From Cyanidiococcus yangmingshanensis (taxonomy: Eukaryota > Rhodophyta > Bangiophyceae > Cyanidiales > Cyanidiaceae), in contig VWRR01000006.1 in NCBI GenBank assembly GCA_013995675.1, positions 124,001 to 188,000 on the forward strand: a stretch of 64,000 bases of DNA, read 5' to 3'. The notes under the pieces are model-generated. The model did not search any database. It had not been told where the DNA came from and saw only the letters and a program-made list of their open reading frames with translations. Numbering within the stretch: the first letter of the stretch is position 1; each line of letters starts with the position of its first letter. Positions 1-9,425 of the stretch are shown here, in pieces. A program made the position numbers and the translations under genes.

Positions 1-1
1 C

Positions 2-1963
2 GACCCGCTACAACATGATCTTTTTGCGGATGGTTGCCTTTCGCTCCCGTTTGAGAAGCTTTTTGATGTTGCTGCATTGTTTCAGTCGCTGTCCGTGCTC
101 ACACGCCGTAGTCGCACCCCTGCGGTGCTGAACGACCCGATCGGCGGAGAGATGAATCCTGCCGAAGGATGCAGTCTGCGAGCGCATTCGGAACGTCAGC
201 GACAAATTCAGGAGACTCAACAGCTTGCCTCCGAGTCGAACCAACAGGCAAGCGCATCAAAGAGCTCGGAGTCCAAGTATTCCTTTGCTGTCGTCTCGGG
301 GCCGCGCTCGCATGGTGAGCGTCGGGTGTATCGTCCCTGCTCTTGTCGAGGCTCGTTAACAGAGACCTTCTCACTGAGACATGAGGCCCCCAGCCTATTG
401 GATCGTGACCTTATTCCACACCACGAACATGACCGAACCCGAGAACCGCTCCATTCATCGAGCGCTACGAGGACGCCACTGCCGATCCACGAGCCGATAT
501 CATCATTCCAGGAAGGGTTCTGCGCCGAAGGCTCGAAGGAAAGCAGGCCGGGCCCTCGTCCTCACTCTAGTCCTATCTGCATGCACAAACGCCATCGACA
601 GGATACCCTCGAAGAGCAGCGCAAAAGCCTCTCATCCAGTGAGCAGGGTCGCCGACGAACGCGCTCCCTCCAGTCGGTCTCTGGTGGACGCTGCCGCTTT
701 GCGAGCTCGTTGGACGACCACCGAGACGCTTTCATTGCAGGTGCGTGGAATGCGGAACGAGACCATCCACTCAGGGGTGACCTCGAGCGTCTCGAGCGTT
801 ACGTCCATGCACTGGAGCAAGTCACAGAGGATCTCGAGCGCTTGATGGACTCGTTCAAAACGCCGCCAGCCAATGCTCATCAGTGTGAGCGTCATCGAAA
901 GAGCGCATCGTCACCGAGTCTATCTACACCGAGCATACCATCGTGCTCGCGGAGACGTCCTGATCTCGTCTTGGTGGAGGATCCGAAGACTGCAGACGTC
1001 TTCGATTTGTTCGAGATGGAGAGTAGGACAAGACAGCCGCTCATGCACTGCTTTCATGGACTCGTTCGAGAGGGAATCCTGAGTGAGTCGCTTTACCCAA
1101 GCGTGTGCGCGCTCTCCACGGATGACCATACTGCATGGTCTGCATCGAATGGAACAACGTGCAACGAATCTTTATCAGCAGTGAATGTGTCACAAGGCAG
1201 TACGAGCGACATGTTCGAGAACAGCGCTGCGGGCGACCACTCCACACGGATGCAAAATAGCCGTGCTTTCCTAATGACGCCTTTCTGGCTCGCTTGCACT
1301 GCTTCGGCGGCGTTCAAGTCGTACTGGGGATCTGCTGCGAGCGCTAGCTCCCCGTCGAACGAACAACCAAGACTTTTGAACCAAGATAGCTTTCATCGAG
1401 GCTCATCTTTAACGGAGCAGCTTCGACATTCGTCAGCTCGTTTCTGGACTCGTCGTTCTGACACGACCGCTAGACGAGGTATGGCGACATCGCACCCCTT
1501 GACGGATTCGAGTTCCAGCGCGGAAGCGATTTTTGTCAGTGCACGCTCCTATAGGATTGGCACATTCCCATCGACGGGCTCTTGTCGTGGATACACCATC
1601 GTCTATCGTTGCCGAGAGACCGCTGATGCTTCCATGCCTTACCCCAATGCGGTAGACTCCACGAGTCCGACCCAGGTGTCAGCGAAAGCATCAGCGATTT
1701 CTCCTCTCAGTGTCGTTTCTGACGCTTCCCCAGCGACATTGGCGGCCATGAGACGAGACGCATTCCGTTCTATGGACCGAATCTTCCAAGGCGACTCGGC
1801 GACGCGAGTGTCTGAGGCACCACCAAATGGACCGTATCCATGGGGTTCACTCTCGTCGGCGTCGACTTTATCACCGGCAGATGTGAGCGGGGCTTTGTCA
1901 GAGAGATACCGCTCTCCTGAAGGACAACGCGAGCGCCTCAACGTGATCTCTGGTCGCCATTGA
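2..1963 (+). CDS. Ser/Arg-rich low-complexity protein segment, 5' end outside window
   Basis: This frame is open from the left edge to a TGA at 1961-1963, over 650 codons, so the true start lies outside the window or at an unseen ATG. The product is rich in Ser, Arg and acidic residues and looks disordered; I recognise no domain. Such a long open stretch is unlikely to be chance. The next frame is open from 1921, just after its stop at 1918-1920, and leads directly into the LRR protein. The two open frames therefore overlap at 1921-1963, and no ATG lies near the start of the second one. I infer that this is the disordered N-terminal part of the LRR protein, split by a frame change like those seen in nearby conserved genes. 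A separate gene is possible. Confidence 0.5.
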   Translation, partial: DPLQHDLFADGCLSLPFEKLFDVAALFQSLSVLTRRSRTPAVLNDPIGGEMNPAEGCSLRAHSERQRQIQETQQLASESNQQASASKSSESKYSFAVVSGPRSHGERRVYRPCSCRGSLTETFSLRHEAPSLLDRDLIPHHEHDRTREPLHSSSATRTPLPIHEPISSFQEGFCAEGSKESRPGPRPHSSPICMHKRHRQDTLEEQRKSLSSSEQGRRRTRSLQSVSGGRCRFASSLDDHRDAFIAGAWNAERDHPLRGDLERLERYVHALEQVTEDLERLMDSFKTPPANAHQCERHRKSASSPSLSTPSIPSCSRRRPDLVLVEDPKTADVFDLFEMESRTRQPLMHCFHGLVREGILSESLYPSVCALSTDDHTAWSASNGTTCNESLSAVNVSQGSTSDMFENSAAGDHSTRMQNSRAFLMTPFWLACTASAAFKSYWGSAASASSPSNEQPRLLNQDSFHRGSSLTEQLRHSSARFWTRRSDTTARRGMATSHPLTDSSSSAEAIFVSARSYRIGTFPSTGSCRGYTIVYRCRETADASMPYPNAVDSTSPTQVSAKASAISPLSVVSDASPATLAAMRRDAFRSMDRIFQGDSATRVSEAPPNGPYPWGSLSSASTLSPADVSGALSERYRSPEGQRERLNVISGRH

Positions 1964-4900
1964 CCAATACATCAGACGTACTCGATCGTGCAAGTGCGTC
2001 TCGCTCCCGGTATGGTTATGAAGATCACGATCGTCAGGTTGAAGGATGGGCATCTCTGGAGCCGTGGAGTAGGACTGCTTCTCCAAACGATTCGGCGATG
2101 GTGGCGGTGCCAGAGCAATCAAGCCCCTCAACGCCCTTGGAGTCTCCATTACATGAGCGCCTGGAGATGGAACGCCCGACTTTTTCATCATCCTCGGTGT
2201 CACCACCAAGCTGGCGAATTTTCCGGCCAAGTCAGGACCGAGTCAAAACGCCATCACCAAGTGGGCAATCTGTTCGCTGGAGCAAACTGAACATGGTCGA
2301 AACCAATCACGTCGACTTGGATGGGCGTCGTGAACAGGGAATTGGCCTCCACGAACCGAGACATGGTGTATCCACAGCCTGGAGTACAGCCAGCCATTTG
2401 GTTCACATCCAGCGATGGTCAGCAAATTCGACTCAGATGGGCACCTCGGGAGAAGGATGCTGCTCCGAAGCTCGGCATGAGGTCGAGTCAATATCGACAC
2501 ACTACGCAGACACCCTGGATGGATTCTCAAAGGCGCTTTTTGCGGTCGGCGCTCATTATCATCCACGCGTGAGGAAACTTGTTCAAACCTGGGTCCCGGC
2601 AGACGCTGAGGAGTCGGTCACGGTTCTCGGGTTTGGCTGCATCCCGCCATCTCTGCAATCGCTCTGTGCTCAGCGTCTCGTCGAAGAGGGCTCTTTAACG
2701 AGCACCGATGCTGCGTGCAGTATCTGGGCGGATGCAGCCTCCGATGAAGGCTCGGAGGCAGTACGCTCCCCAGTGGGACGGTCGTTCCGGCGCGTGACCC
2801 AAGCAGCCGCATCACTCATTCGTATTGGAGAGCGCTCGCTCGCGCAGACGCCCACTTGTCCGAAAAGAGATGTTGTTTCTGGGTGGGCATCTTTACCAGC
2901 GCCGATCATGGCGCTGTGCTGGGACGCTGCATGCTCCAGCGGCAACGCGTCCCCAGCTCTGTTGCGGCTCTATGCCAGCAGCGTTGCACCGCAGTTGGCG
3001 ACCGCTCGCTGGCAACGACCTGGCCGAGCGTTGCCATTACAACTACTCTGGATACGTCAAGCACCGCTACCGCATATGCAACACTTTCAAGTACCGGCCC
3101 ATGATCGAGCTCGATTTCAGGATGAGTGGCTGTTTGCTTTGGTACCATCTGCGGCGTCGCTGGAGCATCTAGACCTTCGCGGTTGTGGACAAGTGACTGA
3201 CCGTGGCCTCATTGCACTTGCACCGCATTTGCGTCAGCTTCGTGTCTGTATCTTAGAGGGATGTCTTGGCATCTGGGGACCTGGAGTTCATGCCCTCCTT
3301 CGTTCCTGTTTGCGACTCGAAACACTTGATCTACGGGGCTGTCGATCACTCACCGATGCAGCCTTTTGTCGCGAAGAATTTGGCCGATCGGAGCAAGCTG
3401 AAACAGTACTGTTTGGGAGACAAACACTGCAGACGGGGCGCTGCTTGAAGCATCTCGATCTAAGCGAATGTGTGCAGTTGACTGATGAAGGGCTTCTGGC
3501 ATTGAAGTCAGCACTCGATGCATCTGTGTGGTCGTTGGAGGAACCAAACGGAGTGCGAGGCCTCGACACAGCCCTTGCTGCTGGTCAGTGGGAGAGCACT
3601 GAGGCCGAAACAGGCCCCCGACCAAGACAACTACATTCTGATGAGTACTTGTTGGCGCATCAGGACGTCTGGAATGAGGATGACGAGCCATGGTCAAGAA
3701 ATCACCCGTCAGGCACCCTCGAGACTTTCTCTGTTGCTCAATGCTTCCGACTCGGAGATCGGTCGCTTCGTCCACTGCTAGCACAACACCGATCAAGCTT
3801 ACGTTCCGTCAACTTGTCGTATACCGCCATCACCGCAGCGACGTTGGATGACCTGGTTGCGCTGCCACATCTCGAAGCGTTGTCGCTACGCGGCTGTGGC
3901 GACACCATGTCGGTGGATACAGTCGCCGCAACACGTTTCGGTGAGCGTCTGGCTAGCCCTGGGAAACAACTACACCACCTTGATCTGGGTAAGTGCGCTC
4001 GCCTGGTGACCGATGGCTTTTTAGCGGCACTCGCTGGTGTTGGCACGACAGCCAGACCGCATCCTCATGGGCACGTCATCAGTGCTCGTGATACGCTCAA
4101 ATCGCTGAGCCTGCATGCCAGTCGTTTAACGGATCGTTCCCTGAGCCACTATGTTCGACTTTTTCGGTCGTTGGAGCGACTGGACTTGTCCCAGTGCACC
4201 TTGATCACAGATGCTGGGGTCGAACATCTCCAATCACTCAAAGCGCTCACCGAACTAGATCTGGCGGACACTGGAGTCACGAGTGCAGTGGGCTCAACCC
4301 TGCTCTGTCGCCTGTCCCAGTTGCGCAAACTCGACCTGTCCTATACAGCGATACAAAACAGCGTGACCAGGAGTCTCTCAACACTTGAGCATTTGGAATG
4401 GCTTAGTTTGGATGCTCGTTTGATCAGTGACGATGCTCTCCAGGTATTGGAGACGGAGGCGAATCACTCATTCGAAAGCGAGCGTGCTGTGGGATGTACC
4501 GCGAGTGCCTCTGTGGCCTTGCATCTACATCGTCGGATTGGTTTACCTCGTTACTTACGACGTCTGGATCTCTTCAGTGCTCATGTCACTGATCGAGGGG
4601 TAGCGTATCTCGTGAAGGCGTGTCCCTTCCTGGAGACGTTGGAAGTCTGCAGCGGAGCGCTCACCGATGCAGCGTTGCGAATGATCGCCCAACACTTGCC
4701 CTACTTAGAGTGCCTCAACGTGAGCCAAAACATGCGTATCTCGGATGCGGGTCTTCGAGAGTACGCAAAAGTTGCACGACTGCAGCGCGATCTGGACCAA
4801 CCGTTGATGCTTCGGTCCTTGAATGTGGCTTTTACAGCGGTGACGTGGCGCGGACTTGCCGCGCTCCTGCCGATGCTGCCTCATCTACATCTACTCTGTG

Positions 4901-5022
4901 TTCGTGGTTGCAACAAGGACTCGTTTTCGGCAGCGACGGTGCACTCCTTGGAACGAATCCGCCCCGGACTGGTGATTCTCGGTGCCGACGAAGACGCCTC
5001 TGCCAAGAGCGACCAATCGTAG
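1960..5022 (+). CDS. Leucine-rich repeat protein, AMN1/FBXL (LRR_CC) type
   Basis: About 1020 codons. The first in-frame ATG is at 2098, but coding character extends upstream of it, so the real N-terminus is probably in the preceding frame. After some 390 disordered, Ser-rich residues there are a dozen or more cysteine-containing leucine-rich repeats of the form LxxLDLxGCxxxTDxGLxxL (for example near 3160-3200, 3310-3370, 3440-3490, 4160-4220 and 4560-4600), the pattern of AMN1 and F-box/LRR proteins. In that family the repeat arc binds a substrate, often for SCF ubiquitin ligases or cell-cycle checkpoints. I see no clear F-box, so ligase membership is only an inference. The repeats are interrupted by low-complexity inserts, for example about 3530-3720. 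Confidence 0.8.
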   Translation: MTNTSDVLDRASASRSRYGYEDHDRQVEGWASLEPWSRTASPNDSAMVAVPEQSSPSTPLESPLHERLEMERPTFSSSSVSPPSWRIFRPSQDRVKTPSPSGQSVRWSKLNMVETNHVDLDGRREQGIGLHEPRHGVSTAWSTASHLVHIQRWSANSTQMGTSGEGCCSEARHEVESISTHYADTLDGFSKALFAVGAHYHPRVRKLVQTWVPADAEESVTVLGFGCIPPSLQSLCAQRLVEEGSLTSTDAACSIWADAASDEGSEAVRSPVGRSFRRVTQAAASLIRIGERSLAQTPTCPKRDVVSGWASLPAPIMALCWDAACSSGNASPALLRLYASSVAPQLATARWQRPGRALPLQLLWIRQAPLPHMQHFQVPAHDRARFQDEWLFALVPSAASLEHLDLRGCGQVTDRGLIALAPHLRQLRVCILEGCLGIWGPGVHALLRSCLRLETLDLRGCRSLTDAAFCREEFGRSEQAETVLFGRQTLQTGRCLKHLDLSECVQLTDEGLLALKSALDASVWSLEEPNGVRGLDTALAAGQWESTEAETGPRPRQLHSDEYLLAHQDVWNEDDEPWSRNHPSGTLETFSVAQCFRLGDRSLRPLLAQHRSSLRSVNLSYTAITAATLDDLVALPHLEALSLRGCGDTMSVDTVAATRFGERLASPGKQLHHLDLGKCARLVTDGFLAALAGVGTTARPHPHGHVISARDTLKSLSLHASRLTDRSLSHYVRLFRSLERLDLSQCTLITDAGVEHLQSLKALTELDLADTGVTSAVGSTLLCRLSQLRKLDLSYTAIQNSVTRSLSTLEHLEWLSLDARLISDDALQVLETEANHSFESERAVGCTASASVALHLHRRIGLPRYLRRLDLFSAHVTDRGVAYLVKACPFLETLEVCSGALTDAALRMIAQHLPYLECLNVSQNMRISDAGLREYAKVARLQRDLDQPLMLRSLNVAFTAVTWRGLAALLPMLPHLHLLCVRGCNKDSFSAATVHSLERIRPGLVILGADEDASAKSDQS

Positions 5023-5661
5023 AGGACACGGAAAAGGGCGCTCGCACAGTATCTGGAGCAAGCACGGGTCTATCCAGTACACCCGCGATTCATCTATGGA
5101 ACTCGTAACCGGAATTAGAAAGCCGAAAGATGAGAATGCAGATACATGAAACGAATCGGATCAAGCCCTAAATACTGCAGCAATCCTGCGAAAGCCAAGT
5201 CCAGCACGTACACGCTGACGCATTCTCCGGCTCGCTCCAGAGCAAACATCATGGCTCAGGTCTCTTTTGAAATGCTCTGTCGAGGCAGCATCATCGACTC
5301 GAGGTGTTGTGCATCGCGAATATGCATGGTGCACACTCGGACAGAAAAGGGTCTAGAAAGGTACGAGGCCTCACTCGAATCGTCGTTCATCCACTGACCT
5401 TGTCGCGATCTAAAGCTTGACGTTGCAGCAGAGAAAATTAAGAGATTGAAGCTCGTGTTTCTATTGAAGGTATGTAAGCAGACGTCTACAAACTTGTACA
5501 GACTTGAAAAGGGTCGAACTCAGCGTGAGCAAAACGTTTGTTCTCGTGTTGCGCTGTTCGACGCAGGACACCGAAACGAACGTGTCGATCACGGTCAACT
5601 TCTTCAACGTTAGATTTTGTTTGAAAAGTATCGGACGATTTTCATTCGTGGAAGAGGCGTC
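5023..5661 (+). other. Intergenic, nothing recognised
   Basis: Only short unrelated open frames occur here. It separates the LRR gene from the ATG at 5662 of the Prp5-like gene and presumably holds the 3' end of the former and the promoter of the latter. I saw no RNA gene or repeat. Confidence 0.5.
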
Positions 5662-8600
5662 ATGGAGGGATCAAGCGACTCTTTGGACTTATTCATGGAG
5701 ACACTCTCCAGAACGGAGACGAGGGAAGGAATGAACGCGTGCCGAGAACAGCGTGCAAGCGCACTCGCAACGCTGAACCCTGGCGATAACCAAGTCCAGG
5801 AGTCGCGACGACTTGGACAAAGACCTCATCGTTTAGGTCCTCTGTCGTCGAGACAGAGCCAAACCGAGCAGCGAACGAGTTCGAACGATACGCTCGATAA
5901 CCAGAGTTTCATTGCTCTGGGGAGATCGGTTCAACGGAGTGTGTTCAGAAACCAACCCTAACGTATCGAGAACGAATCGTTTTACGTTGATACAGGACAA
6001 GGTCATGGGATGGAGCCCATGTTCAACCAACGAGCACCATCACCGCCACCAGAGTCGACACCACCGAGCAACAATCGACGAAGCGAGTTCCATGCCGACA
6101 CAACCCAGGAGGAACACATTGCACTCATCACGACGAACGATTCATCGACAAGTAGATGAAGTTGTACCACACCGAGTCGATCTTCTTCCTGGCGGGTCAC
6201 CCTGGAGGACATCCATCGAGTTGGATCAACACAAAGAAGCTGCTTCAAACTACGCGAAACAGCGGCAGCAACTCGCAGTCAAGTATGAGGATCTGAGTCA
6301 GGAGCCGGGTCAGCCTGATGTCGCTCCTCTTCGGAACTGGGCCGAAACAGGTCTACCAAACATCCTCCTTGATTGGCTCGAAGACGGGCTAGGGTTGGAG
6401 CAACCCACCACGGTGCAACGTGCGTGCATACCGGTCCTACTCCAAGGTCATCATTGCATTGGGGTTGCCGAGACCGGATCGGGTAAGACATTGGCCTATT
6501 TGGTTCCGTTAGTCCGGTACCTTGTACGTCAATGGGGACATGTCCACGGATCACGACCCAGTCCGGTCGCTGTCGTCATCACACCGACTCGAGAGCTCGC
6601 GATTCAAGTGTACACTGTGACCAGGGAACTGCTTCGGCGTCTCGACTGGCCAGCAGCACGATCCACGAAAGCAGACAGCACGCACTGGAATCAAAATGGC
6701 CATGGGAAACGTTGTGCCATGGACATGTGTTTGTGTGCATACGGAGGCGCAGACCTGGCAGCCAACGTCGCTGCACTTTGTCGAGGAGTGGCCGTCCTTG
6801 TTGGCACGCCAGGTCGAGTGATTTCGCTTCTGCAGATGAATAAGGGGCGCCTACTAAGTCTACAGGACACCGCTCTTTTGGTGCTGGACGAAGTCGACCG
6901 GCTGTTGGACATGGGCTTCGCGCCACAGATTCGACGTATTTTGCAGGGGACACCCTCGAATGTCCAAATGGCGTTGTTTTCAGCAACGTTGCCATTGGTG
7001 ATGGAGCGGCTTGTACGGAAGCTGGTTCGTCAGCGGTCGCCAACATCGTCGGTGCGTCGGTTGGTGCTGATCCGATGCGGGACGCTATCGGGAACACCAA
7101 CGGTTCCACGTGCAATCGACCAGCGCCTAGAAGTATTGTCGACGCCGAGCACTGGTGCCGCTGCCGATGCTGCGGCTGCTGCCGCCGATGACGATGATGC
7201 GGCTCGTTTTGCGGCCCTGCTCGATATTCTGCGTTGGCATTCGACTGCTCGTATCCTGGTCTTTGTTTCGCGTCAAGAGCAAGTTGACCTTCTGTTCCAG
7301 CGCCTGGATGAGTGGTATCGCGGTACGCAACAACGATGCCAATCGAAAGTTGGGGAAGCGTCCTCCAAAACACCCTACGCAGCGATCGAACAAATGCTCG
7401 CTCTTCACGGCGGCATCGACCAGACAGACCGAGACGATACATGGCAATCGTTTCGGGGCTCGCCAGAAGAAATCAAATTCGGTGATTCGACGTGTCGCTT
7501 GCTGATCGCAACGTCGCTTGCAGCTCGTGGATTGGATGTTCCCGACCTAGGCGTCGTCGTCAATTACCATCCGCCTCGCTCGCTCGAGGATTATGTCCAC
7601 CGCGTAGGTCGTACTGGCAGAGCAAATCGTGCAGGTGTCGCTTACACGCTTTTCATGCCCAAGCGCGATGATCATGCTGCCCCTCTGCTTAGAACATGTC
7701 TCGAGGCAGCCAACAAGGTCGTTCCAGAGGCGCTCCTCGAGGCTTGCCAGCGGTTGATGTTGACGACGCAACGCCGACAACGTCCTCAGCATGCAGTAAC
7801 GACGGACGATGCAAAGACGAACGCTGTACGCGCAGCCGATTCGGACGCCGTCAAGGCTCGCTACCCACCAGTCGCCACTGGAGACACTTCCACGCCGATA
7901 CCGGAAGGTACGGCTTGTGCAGAGGCAATACCGACGAAGGCTTCGGTGGCAGCAGGCGCCAGGGACTCGGTCGCCGACGCGACAAGAGCATCTAGTGACA
8001 AGGATCAGAAGCTAGGCGCTAGCAGTCCAGTGGCCAGCACCCTGGACAGCATCGAGTCTGCATCTGAAACCGGCTCCCAACGCCAAGGACTCGTCTTTGA
8101 TGCGAGGCGCGTTCGTAGAGGCCACTGGACACCATCGTCGCTACCGTTTGGCGTGGCCTTCGGGTTACGACGGCAGGGGCTTTGCCTTCGATGAGCGCGA
8201 CCGTGAACGCCAACAAGCGTCGTTTATCGCTAGCGGCGCTGGACGAAGCCGAGGAGGATCTCCCTCGGGAGCGTCTGCCACCACAGCGACCGATCGATCC
8301 AAAAGTCAATCCTCCCGAGGGGCCCATTGTATCCGCCGAATCGACCACAGCGATGATTTCGGTGAACGACTATCCAGCAGCGGTACGACTCCGTGTCACT
8401 AGTTCTGCGTTTCTATCCAGAATCCTCGATCGACACGGTTGTCGAGTGCTTGTCAAGGGGACTTTTCAGCGACAGCGTATCGACACGGCAAAGGCGTCTC
8501 TGCAATGAGCGAAGCAGAGCGGCCGCTGTACCTGTCGCTCGAGGCGCCCACACCCACGGCACTCCAAGCTGCATTTCAGGAGATCAATCGAGAGATCGAC

Positions 8601-8666
8601 GAGCGACAGCAGCTTGCTGGTGCCTCCAGCGGATACAAACGATATCGAGTGCCGTCGGGTTTGTAG
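5662..8666 (+). CDS. PRP5: DEAD-box splicing helicase Prp5/DDX46-like, coding frame changes about four times
   Basis: Prp5/DDX46 is the ATPase that helps U2 snRNP join the branch site in early spliceosome assembly. The N-terminal frame (ATG 5662) has SLDLFM, like the DPLDAFM motif of Prp5. The main frame (about 5912-8194) holds the helicase core: AETGSGKT, PTRELA, TPGR, SAT, LHGGIDQTDRD, ARGLD and HRVGRTGR. Motif II reads DEVD rather than DEAD. Downstream, in two other frames, come GRGFAFDE (DDX46 GKGFKFDE), then the C-terminal KH-like region with VNDYPAAVRLRVTS and, after another change, RPLYLSLE and a final KRYRV, matching the DDX46 end. Changes fall near 5912-5961, 8130-8165, 8195-8225 and 8455-8500, with no inserted DNA. 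The ATGs at 6005 and 6092 would be alternative starts if the N-terminal frame is not used. Confidence 0.8.
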
Positions 8667-8763
8667 GCTCGGCCAGGCTGCCAGCGCGGTGCATTCGCAG
8701 CAGATTCGGGATACAAGAGTCGTGCTGAACAGACGCTGTGCACCACGCAGTCGTGACCGCATC

Positions 8764-9425
8764 TTACAGTAGCGCCAAGTGCGCATCCGGATATACCGAG
8801 ACGGCACATTTGCGATACGACAGCAGCCCCACGGAGTTTGCTCCATGGCATACCATGCGGTCCGTCGTCGATCTGCGGGGCATGAGCCGAACACGCATCT
8901 CCACAGAGACGCAAAGATACGATTGTGCACGCGCCACCAGAGGCGTCAACTCCATCGCTGGATCGTCTCCCGAAAGCGCCTTGATGCATCTGCAGTGTTG
9001 CAAAATGTAAACCAAGGCACTACCAATGCCCAGTAACACCGAGGACACTGCATTCGCAAGCTCCAGAATTCAGCTCCTCCCGAGAGACAAATCATTCGAG
9101 CAGACACCTCGGCGATGCCGGCAGCCGTTGCTCCTCCGATTCCTGTCAGTTGAGCCAGGAGCGCATCCGCGATCACGATCGTTACGAATACGGCGCTACA
9201 CGGATCGTTGAGCATAACGATCGCTCGCTCTTGTTCAGCGATCTGGATTGAAAACGAAAGCAGGATACTCCTCCAGTGCTGCACTTTGGAGGAGCACCCT
9301 TGTGCATCAAAATCGTTGTGTCGCAACGATTCCCTCAGACAAGCGCTTTCGTTGGGTCCCGATCTGCCAAAGGCACTAGCGAGCGCGTTGAATGGGTCCT
9401 CATGAATCCTCCGAGTCGCGCTCAT
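8764..9425 (-). CDS. Possible small membrane protein, uncertain
   Basis: An ATG at 9425-9423 overlaps the stop of the P5B ATPase (shared ATGA) and opens a frame to 8946. It has a hydrophobic, Ala/Gly/Ile-rich stretch near 9120-9210. A second frame (about 9069-8764) continues with another hydrophobic segment near 9000-9050. Together they could be a two-segment membrane protein with one frame change, as in neighbouring genes, but no family is recognised. It may equally be non-coding DNA between the two convergent genes. Confidence 0.22.

Noticed and set aside
6579-7442. 287-codon minus-strand open frame
   Set aside because: It lies antisense to the conserved helicase core of Prp5 and has no family resemblance; it is a shadow of the real gene.
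5912-8194. Assignment of the helicase to Prp28/DDX23
   Set aside because: The GVAETGSGKT context first suggested Prp28, but the downstream GRGFAFDE motif, KH-like end and upstream SLDLFM motif are specific to Prp5/DDX46.
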